A DNA stretch of 64,000 nucleotides, taken from assembly GCF_006539345.1 (NCBI RefSeq), contig NZ_BJMV01000009.1, positions 62,001 through 126,000 on the forward strand, in the 5' to 3' direction. Positions 57,530 to 64,000 of this stretch are shown here, piece after piece (within the stretch, counting starts at the first letter, position 1; every line of letters starts with the position of its first letter). This DNA comes from Acetobacter peroxydans. GTDB taxonomy: Bacteria > Pseudomonadota > Alphaproteobacteria > Acetobacterales > Acetobacteraceae. Under the pieces are notes generated by a model. That model did not search any database, was not told the origin of the DNA, and saw only the letters and a program-made list of their open reading frames with translations. The position numbers were made by a program, and so were the translations under genes.

Positions 57530-59737
57530 TCAGGCTGGCGGCCCGACATCAACAAACAGTTGCGAGAACTGTGCCGCGGTCATCGGCCTTCCGAATAAAT
57601 ACCCCTGCGCTTCATTGCAGCCGACCTGTTTGAGAAAATTCAGCTGAGCCTCTGTTTCAACCCCCTCGGCAATAACGTCCATCCCGAAACTCCTGCCAAG
57701 ATACTGTATGGCTTTGACCACAGCCGCGTCTGTTGGGTCCGTATTCACGTCGCGCACGAAGGAGCGATCTATTTTCAACCGGGTGACGGGATATCGCTTC
57801 AAAAGACTCAGTGCAGCGAAACCGGTGCCATAATCATCGAAAGCAAGCCCCACCCCGAGACTGCGCAAATCCTGAAGCATACGCAGGGTAACCGCATCAT
57901 TGTGCAGCAGCACATTTTCGACGATTTCAAGCTCCAGATTTTCGGGCGATAGCCGGGTTTCTGTTAAAACTTCGCGCACCAATGTCACAAGCCGTCCCGA
58001 CCGACACTGCGCCTCGAACAGATTGACTCCCATGCGGAAACCCGGAATGGCGCTTTGCCATTTTGCAGCTTGCTGGCAGGCCGTTCGTAGAACCCACTCA
58101 CCAACTGCTGAGGCGGAAGGCTTTTGGCTGAGCACCTCCATAAACGAGGCGGGAGAAAGCAGGCCCTGTTGCGGATGACTCCACCGCATCAATGCCTCTG
58201 CTCCAACCACCCGGCTGTTTGAGAGGGAGACCTGCGGTTGATAGAACACCTCGAACTCGCCATTTTCGAAAGCGAAGCGAAGCTCCTGCTCAAAGGCCCG
58301 GCGCAACACCGCAACCTCTCGTAGTCTGGGTTCAAATAGCTCAAAGTGCCCTTTGCCCGTGGATTTTGCCCGATAGAGAGCCATGTCAGCGGCCGCAAAG
58401 AGGTCATCGGGACGCGAGCCGTGCTGCGGGCCCAGTGCGCCGCCGATGCTGACGCCAATATGGCACCTCTGCCCAGACACCTCGTAGGGCATCGAAATGG
58501 CACCTATTAGCTCGCCGGCGACGGTCCTGGCTTGTCGCTCGTCGTTTCCCGACAAAAGCACAACGAACTCGTTGCCCCCAAGTCTCGCTACCATGATCGC
58601 CGTCGAGCATACTGACCTCAGGCGCAGGGCAACTTCCTGAAGTATCGCGTCACCAGCCGAATGACCCAGCGTTTCATTCACCTCCTTAAAACCATCAAGG
58701 TCGAGCAGCAGAATGGTTGCAGGCCTTTCGGCTGCCATAGTCTGTTCAAGACGCTCGCGCCAAACAGCACGGTTCGGAAGGTTCGTTAAGGCGTCCGTCG
58801 CGGCCAGTCGAAACAGATGCTCCTCGTTTATCCGGCGCTCGGTAACATCGCGAACGATGATGTTCACACTTGTGGTCTTGCCTTCTTTCCAGCTTGAAAG
58901 CGAAAATTCTGCCGGGAACTCACTACCATCTTTGCGCAACGCTAAAAGTTCTATGGACTTATAAGGCCTTTCCATACGCAGGCCGTGGCGCAGTCGTTCA
59001 AGCAGGGCGCCATAGATATTACGATCACTCTCTGCCACGATGATGTCAGACCGCTGGCCGACGACTTCTGCGGGTGAATATCCAAAGAGTCTTTCGGCTG
59101 AATGATTCCAGAACGTGATCTGGGCCGCGGCGTTTGCGCAAATGATCGCATCTGAGAACGTGGCTGCGACGTTTTCAAATCTGGCCTGATTGACCGTACG
59201 GACATGATCCAAACGCCGGATTTCCATGCGGTCCATGACCAGCGCAGCAATATCAGTTAAATTCCTGCGATCTTCGATGGTAAAGTCAGCTCGCGGTTTC
59301 GTATCTATCAGGCTAAGCGTGCCGATCTTCTCCCCGAACGGCGCTACCAGCGGAATGCCGACATAAAAGCGAATAAAGGGCGGCCCCAGAACCATGGGGT
59401 TTGATGAGAAACGGGGATCTTTGGTCGTATCCGGAACAACAACGATATCATCGCCCATGATGACATAAGCAGAAAACGAGACCTCCCTGCTTATCTCTGT
59501 AAAACCGAAGCCAATATTCGCCTTGGAAAACAGACGATCATAATCAAGAAGCGAAATAGTTACGATCGGCACGTTGAAGAGCCGGGACGCCAGACCTGTC
59601 AGACGATCAAAATCCTCCTCTCGCGGCGTATCCATCAGGTGATATTCCGCGAGAGCCTTGAGACGTTCAGCTTCGTTCGATGGCATGGGATAAGGTGCTG
59701 GCACTTCTGATCCTATCGCGCTGTGAGAGGCTGACAC
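57530..59737 (-). CDS. GAF-PAS-GGDEF-EAL cyclic-di-GMP signalling protein
   Basis: 735 aa, probably cytoplasmic with no membrane segment. Domains in order are GAF (about 25-170), PAS (about 185-305), GGDEF (about 310-470) and EAL (about 480-730). The cyclase signature is GGNEF at 387-391, so the metal-binding aspartate is replaced by asparagine and cyclase activity is doubtful. The EAL motif (E514-L516) and the later VNLFEAQ, ELEIVEN, DDYGTG and KIDRSF motifs look intact, so c-di-GMP phosphodiesterase activity is likely. The GTG start at 59737 lacks a good SD; an ATG at 59686 is possible. Confidence 0.9.
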   Translation of the reverse strand: MSASHSAIGSEVPAPYPMPSNEAERLKALAEYHLMDTPREEDFDRLTGLASRLFNVPIVTISLLDYDRLFSKANIGFGFTEISREVSFSAYVIMGDDIVVVPDTTKDPRFSSNPMVLGPPFIRFYVGIPLVAPFGEKIGTLSLIDTKPRADFTIEDRRNLTDIAALVMDRMEIRRLDHVRTVNQARFENVAATFSDAIICANAAAQITFWNHSAERLFGYSPAEVVGQRSDIIVAESDRNIYGALLERLRHGLRMERPYKSIELLALRKDGSEFPAEFSLSSWKEGKTTSVNIIVRDVTERRINEEHLFRLAATDALTNLPNRAVWRERLEQTMAAERPATILLLDLDGFKEVNETLGHSAGDAILQEVALRLRSVCSTAIMVARLGGNEFVVLLSGNDERQARTVAGELIGAISMPYEVSGQRCHIGVSIGGALGPQHGSRPDDLFAAADMALYRAKSTGKGHFELFEPRLREVAVLRRAFEQELRFAFENGEFEVFYQPQVSLSNSRVVGAEALMRWSHPQQGLLSPASFMEVLSQKPSASAVGEWVLRTACQQAAKWQSAIPGFRMGVNLFEAQCRSGRLVTLVREVLTETRLSPENLELEIVENVLLHNDAVTLRMLQDLRSLGVGLAFDDYGTGFAALSLLKRYPVTRLKIDRSFVRDVNTDPTDAAVVKAIQYLGRSFGMDVIAEGVETEAQLNFLKQVGCNEAQGYLFGRPMTAAQFSQLFVDVGPPA

Positions 59738-60102
59738 GGAGAATCACGGTTCCACAATTTGGTTAATAATTTGTCACCAGCGCTCTTCATGCGCTCAGGC
59801 TCGGATTTCCCGGAAGAGCTGCCGCACTGGTGTCATTCACTGACCCGCTCGCCTGTCATCTGGCATCACATCTTACAGCAGCGGTTCTGAAGATGATGAT
59901 CAGCTAAACTGGCTGCGCATCTCCAGTTTTGGGATTAGATCACAGTCAGCTCCCCCATTCAAAATCAATTAATCATGAGCCATAGTGCTTTTCATGCAAC
60001 ATTACAAAAAGCTTACGAAACGGCCTTTTTATCTCACTTTACTAATATTATTTCAGACTATACCTTCCAGATCAGTTTCAATAAGTGGTATCTGGCACCT
60101 AA
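59738..60102. other. AT-rich divergent intergenic region, no gene found
   Basis: 365 bp between the c-di-GMP gene and the chemoreceptor gene. The right half (about 59960-60100) is strikingly AT-rich. Short open frames there look random. A small palindrome AGCGC...GCGCT lies at 59779-59795. Promoters for both directions must be here. Confidence 0.5.
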
Positions 60103-61881
60103 ATGTTCAAGAACATTCGCATATCAGGGAAGATTATATTTTCTTTTTCCCTCCTTGTTGCAACTGTTGCACTGTTCTCCGTCGTCGTTTTCATATCACT
60201 CGGACAGATTCGCAATGCTAAATTAGAAAGTGATCAAGCTCACCAAACCATTAATACTGTTAATGACCTACTGAACACGCTGGTTGAAAGCCAGAATGCT
60301 ATGCGCGGCTATGTTGCCAGCGCAAACAAGCAGTTTATTACACGCATAGACGATTACCGGGCATCCGTACCGCCTCGTCTTGCAACTCTGGAGGCAACGC
60401 TCCCGCCTGAAACCGTCAGGAGCGAACTCCCGGCACTCAGGCAGGCGATAACGCTTTTTGATGATGAAATGGCGAAAACGGTTGCCGCCATGTCCAACCC
60501 AAGCCTGCTGAATCAAACGCGAGCAGAAATTGCCAGCACGGCAAGGCTCACGAATATCCGCAACATCATCGACAAACTGGATCAGCAAGAGCAGGCGGTC
60601 GTTACCGAGCGCACGCAAGCTGCGAACACCGCATTCCAGAGGGCCAGCCTGACACTTGCGATCGGCGGAGGTCTTACCACCCTCATCTCGGTTCTTGTTG
60701 GCGTAGCACTGGTGCGGTCGATTGCAACGCCGGTTGTAAAACTGACGAGCGTCATGCGTGTGCTGGCCGGCGGCAATACCGGAGTAGCCGTCCCTGGCAC
60801 CGATCGCAATGATGAGATCGGAACAATGGCTTCTGCTGTCGAAATCTTTCGTCAGGCCGCCATTGACAAAGACCATTTGGAACAGGAAGCCGCACTGGCG
60901 CGCCGTCAGCAGGAAGCCGAACGTCAGGCTGTACAAGAGCGGACCGATGAGGCCGCACGACAGTTACAACTGGCCGCTGATAGTCTGGCCAACGGGCTGA
61001 AAAAAATGGCAGCCGGAGACCTTACAATCCAGATTGAAACAAAATTTGCAGCCGCTCTTGAACCTCTGCGCGAGAATTTCAACCTGTCTGTCGAACAACT
61101 GGGAGAAGCACTCCTCGCCGTCTCCAGCTCGTCTTACAATATGGGCAACTCCACGGCGGAGCTGGCTACGGCTGCCGACAATCTTTCCCGCCGGACAGAG
61201 CAGCAGGCAGCAACTCTGGAAGAGACATCCGCAGCCCTCATGCAGATTACACAACGTGTGCAGAAAACAACGGAAGAAACGGAAAATGTGCATCGGGTCG
61301 TGACGACATCCCGATCCGATGCGGAACATGCCGAAAATGTGGTGAATAAAGCCATAGAGGCCATGACGCGCATTGATCAGTCGTCACAGTCAATTTCAAA
61401 AATCGTTGACATGATAAACAGCATTGCGTTTCAGACAAACATTCTGGCCCTGAATGCCAGCGTGGAGGCTGCGCGCGCAGGCGAAACCGGACGCGGCTTT
61501 GCAGTTGTAGCCGGAGAAGTGCGTAATCTAGCCCATCAATCCGCAGAGGCCGTCAAGGAGATCTCTGCTCTTATCTCCAGTTCAGGCGAACAGGTTAAAG
61601 CGGGCGTATCTTCTGTGGTAGAAACGGGCGATGTTCTTCAACGTATCGTGGCGCACATCAATACAATCAGTGATCTGATCGCGAATATTGCCGGTGCGGC
61701 ACATGATCAGGCAACCAGCATTTCTCAGCTTAACGTTGCGGTGAGCAGCATGGAGCAGACGACCCAGCAGAATGCCGCCATAGCAGAAGAAAGTGCTGCA
61801 GCAAGCCACACATTGGCCATGCAGGCGGAAGAGCTGGAAAAACTGGTGCAACAGTTTGAACTGAACCAGAACAGTCGCTAG
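60103..61881 (+). CDS. Methyl-accepting chemotaxis protein
   Basis: 592 aa membrane chemoreceptor. An N-terminal helix (about 11-33) is followed by a four-helix sensor of CHASE3-like appearance and a second helix near residue 190, a HAMP domain (about 210-265), a long coiled coil and the signalling tip DMINSIAFQTNILALNASVE (quoted in part: FQTNILALNASVEAARAG). The tip is highly conserved, so it should couple to CheA/CheW. No che genes are in the window. The ligand is unknown. The SD upstream of ATG 60103 is weak; a hairpin follows the stop. Confidence 0.94.
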   Translation: MFKNIRISGKIIFSFSLLVATVALFSVVVFISLGQIRNAKLESDQAHQTINTVNDLLNTLVESQNAMRGYVASANKQFITRIDDYRASVPPRLATLEATLPPETVRSELPALRQAITLFDDEMAKTVAAMSNPSLLNQTRAEIASTARLTNIRNIIDKLDQQEQAVVTERTQAANTAFQRASLTLAIGGGLTTLISVLVGVALVRSIATPVVKLTSVMRVLAGGNTGVAVPGTDRNDEIGTMASAVEIFRQAAIDKDHLEQEAALARRQQEAERQAVQERTDEAARQLQLAADSLANGLKKMAAGDLTIQIETKFAAALEPLRENFNLSVEQLGEALLAVSSSSYNMGNSTAELATAADNLSRRTEQQAATLEETSAALMQITQRVQKTTEETENVHRVVTTSRSDAEHAENVVNKAIEAMTRIDQSSQSISKIVDMINSIAFQTNILALNASVEAARAGETGRGFAVVAGEVRNLAHQSAEAVKEISALISSSGEQVKAGVSSVVETGDVLQRIVAHINTISDLIANIAGAAHDQATSISQLNVAVSSMEQTTQQNAAIAEESAAASHTLAMQAEELEKLVQQFELNQNSR

Positions 61882-61917
61882 GTTCAGGATATACAGGGAG
61901 AGCACAATCGCGACAAC

Positions 61918-61958
61918 GAGACAGATGGCCGAGACGAAAACATTCGGCCATCTGTCTC
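61918..61958 (+). terminator. Long hairpin after the chemoreceptor gene
   Basis: A 15-base arm (61918-61932, starting GAGACAGATGG) pairs perfectly with 61944-61958 across an 11-base loop. It lies 36 bp after the stop codon. There is no U-run, so it may act as a Rho-assisted terminator or RNA stabiliser. Confidence 0.55.
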
Positions 61959-62061
61959 AGTGCGAGGGCCGCTCCTTGAAGCCCCGACTTGGGCACCCGC
62001 TGCATAACTTTCGCCCGGGCTCGGTCTCTACAGGGCAGAAAACTTCCGGTATGATCAGTTT

Positions 62062-62685
62062 ATGAAATCCTCCCGGAACAGAAGAAAAACAGCCCGCAAA
62101 GCCGGACGCAGCAAGTGGCCTCTGGCAAGTCTTGCCATGCTCACGCTGGCCCTGCTGGCAGGTGCCGTGGGTTTTCGCTGGCTGCTGAACGCTCATCAAA
62201 GCACGGTCGGCGGACCCTATGAGCTACTCGACACGCAGCAGCACAGAATCACCCAGGATAATTTTCGGGGCCGCTACACGGTTCTTTACTTCGGCTATAC
62301 GCACTGTATCGACATATGCCCGCTTACACTTGATACGCTCTCGGCCACTCTGGAACGTCTGGGACCGGAGGGCCGCACGATCGTTCCGATTTTCATCTCG
62401 GTCGATCCCCAGCGGGATACGCCAACTGTCATGCGAAACTACCTTGCCCGGTTTTCTCCGAGAATTGTCGGCCTGAGCGGAACACCAGATCAGTTAAAGC
62501 CGGTTCTCACCGCTTTCCATGTCACAGTACACCGCCAGGACACCAAAGCTCCCGACTATCGGCTAGACCACACATCCATTCTGTACGTCATGGACAGACG
62601 GAACCATCTGGCCGGGATGATCCCGATTGACGACAGTGCTGAACAGATGGCTGCCGATCTGGCGCGCATTCTGCACAGGGACTGA
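62062..62685 (+). CDS. SCO1/SenC-family copper chaperone
   Basis: 207 aa membrane-anchored thioredoxin-fold protein. One N-terminal helix (about 20-40) anchors it, and the mature domain carries the copper-binding CxxxC in HCIDICPLTL plus the conserved histidine in RLDHTSILY. SCO proteins deliver copper to Cu-A of haem-copper oxidases, or act in redox control. No such oxidase gene is close; the window's own oxidase is the copper-free bd type. It is convergent with the TonB-dependent receptor gene. Confidence 0.9.
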   Translation: MKSSRNRRKTARKAGRSKWPLASLAMLTLALLAGAVGFRWLLNAHQSTVGGPYELLDTQQHRITQDNFRGRYTVLYFGYTHCIDICPLTLDTLSATLERLGPEGRTIVPIFISVDPQRDTPTVMRNYLARFSPRIVGLSGTPDQLKPVLTAFHVTVHRQDTKAPDYRLDHTSILYVMDRRNHLAGMIPIDDSAEQMAADLARILHRD

Positions 62686-62721
62686 TCACCACCGTTCCTG
62701 CGCAAGCCCGCGCCCCTTTTC

Positions 62722-64000
62722 CTACAGACGGAACCGTACCCCGCCAAAATAGGCTCGTGGGGAGCCTGCGTAGATGGACCCCGTGCTGTCCATCAGTGTG
62801 CTGGCTCCCGCCTGCTGGCCATTGCTCAGCAGCTTGTCGCTAATATTTGTTGCCCCGGCGATGTACACCTGATTGGCGACATTCTGCACTTCAAAATACC
62901 AGTGTACCCGGTGTGCCCAGCCAAACCGCGCTGGTGGATCATAATGCACTTCAAGATTAAGCAGCGCATAACCGGGTGCTTTCAACTGGTTGGCATTATC
63001 CAGCCAGTATGAATCACGCCAGGTCACCTCGGCATACGCGCCCAACCCCTCCGCCGGGCCGTCCGGCTGGTCGTACAGGAAGCGGGCGTTGAGAAAATTC
63101 GGAATAACACCGGGAATGGCATTGCCATCACGACTGAACGCACGTGAAAGCGTGCTGTTGGACAGCACCTCGGTATAATTGGTGTATATCTGGTTGTCGT
63201 AAGTATAGCTGAGCTTTATCCGAGCACCGGACAATGTTTTTGGCAATGGCCGCCAGTCCACACCCAGCACGACACCCCGGTGCTGCGAGGCCGGGGCATT
63301 GAAGGTATAGGAACCAACCGTGTTCACCCCAGCGGACTGGCTGACAAGCTCATTGTTGTAAAATTCGTAAAACCCAGTGGCCTGAATCCGTACCGTATCA
63401 TGTGGCCGCCAATCTGCGCCAAGATCCACCCCCACACTGCTCTGGCTCTTGATCTGCGTGTTGTTGCCGTACTGTCCCTGCGGCGTAATGAACAGGTTGG
63501 ACGATGAGGGTGTGCCATATGCCGTGCCAACCCGCGTATGAAATGTCCAATCTTTGGATGGCGTGTAAATCAGGGCACCTTCCGGGGCGAGATTGAAAAA
63601 GAAACGGTTGGCTGTCACATCCTGCCGGGTCGTGGCAGTTGCGGAATAGCCATAGAGTGTTTCTGTCGCCCCGATATCGGAGTAAGTGCCCCCCAGCCCG
63701 ACCACAACATGCCATTTGGGCGCGAAGTGCCAGTCCTCCTGAAAGCGTGCCCCAAGATTCCACTGATGCCCGTAGGATGCGGTTGTCATCGCGCCACGGG
63801 TAGCACCACCAAGCGGCATGATATTATAGGTCTGGTATCCGTAGTCGAGATAATCAAAGCTGATCCCGCCAAATGTCTCAAGCGGAGTTTGCCCGATCAG
63901 CACATGGTTCGTGACATCACTGCTGACCGCGTAGGAATTATAGGGGCCAACGAAAGAGATTGCCGAAGTCGGCTGGTCCACATGGCGCTGGTCATAGGTA
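62722..64000 (-). CDS. TonB-dependent outer-membrane receptor, C-terminal part
   Basis: At least 425 residues of a 22-strand beta-barrel, open at the right edge because the frame continues through 64000 without a start (in frame: YDQRHVDQP). Alternating aromatic strands and the terminal FGGVRFRL, with the C-terminal aromatic/leucine expected for outer-membrane insertion, identify the family. The plug and TonB box lie outside. Substrate (siderophore, metal chelate or carbohydrate) is unknown. Its neighbour is a SCO1-type protein, which makes a metal link attractive but unproven. A GTG near 63981 is an internal codon, not the true start. Confidence 0.9.
   Translation of the reverse strand, partial: TYDQRHVDQPTSAISFVGPYNSYAVSSDVTNHVLIGQTPLETFGGISFDYLDYGYQTYNIMPLGGATRGAMTTASYGHQWNLGARFQEDWHFAPKWHVVVGLGGTYSDIGATETLYGYSATATTRQDVTANRFFFNLAPEGALIYTPSKDWTFHTRVGTAYGTPSSSNLFITPQGQYGNNTQIKSQSSVGVDLGADWRPHDTVRIQATGFYEFYNNELVSQSAGVNTVGSYTFNAPASQHRGVVLGVDWRPLPKTLSGARIKLSYTYDNQIYTNYTEVLSNSTLSRAFSRDGNAIPGVIPNFLNARFLYDQPDGPAEGLGAYAEVTWRDSYWLDNANQLKAPGYALLNLEVHYDPPARFGWAHRVHWYFEVQNVANQVYIAGATNISDKLLSNGQQAGASTLMDSTGSIYAGSPRAYFGGVRFRL

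Overview
The window is about 64 kb of chromosomal-type DNA with high GC, dense and mostly compact operons. I see no insertion sequence, prophage, CRISPR array, rRNA or tRNA. Gene content (cytochrome bd operon with cydDC, NadQ-like regulator beside nadA/nadC, a seven-gene urease cluster, RND/NodT efflux, TonB-dependent receptor, GAF-PAS-GGDEF-EAL protein) fits an alphaproteobacterium. My best inference is an acetic acid bacterium (Acetobacteraceae). The species cannot be fixed from the sequence alone.

Layout. 1-8.1 kb: end of an unknown gene, OmpR-type regulator, L,D-transpeptidase, RsmB-like methyltransferase, guaB, a PLP aminotransferase, and two oligopeptide-type ABC permeases without their partners. 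8.1-12.8 kb: a divergent four-gene locus. A zinc-ribbon metallopeptidase and a transglutaminase lie on one side. A circularly permuted ATP-grasp enzyme and an alpha-E protein lie on the other. This is the best candidate in the window for a poorly described system. 12.8-19.7 kb: cydD-cydC-cydA-cydB plus a CydX-like peptide with an extra membrane helix. 19.8-23.6 kb: a Tat-exported double-ABM protein, nadA, nadC and a NadQ-like Nudix/HTH regulator. 23.6-26.5 kb: THUMP methyltransferase, hisN-type phosphatase, DeoR-type regulator.

26.6-38.8 kb: a nitrogen-scavenging region. It holds a ureohydrolase (agmatinase/guanidinobutyrase type), a LysR regulator, a four-gene PotDBCA-like transporter, a metallo-beta-lactamase-fold hydrolase and ureDABCEFG. 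Import of polyamine or guanidino compounds, release of urea and hydrolysis to ammonia would connect these genes. 39-46.7 kb: a DctA-type carrier, then an RND-MFP-OMF efflux operon. 46.9-53.6 kb: a zinc alcohol dehydrogenase convergent with a minus-strand series: thioesterase, folD, HAD hydrolase, a dimethylglycine/sarcosine dehydrogenase-like flavoprotein with a folate-binding tail, and a choline-kinase-like phosphotransferase. This suggests N-methyl/one-carbon metabolism.

53.9-64 kb: an extradiol dioxygenase-like protein, a 43% serine small protein with a strong terminator, an amidase, a His-rich exported protein, a c-di-GMP protein with a degenerate cyclase motif and intact EAL motifs, a chemoreceptor, a SCO1-type copper chaperone, and a TonB-dependent receptor cut by the window end. 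Starts were chosen by eye from family length and Shine-Dalgarno (SD) sequences; doubtful ones are flagged in the entries.
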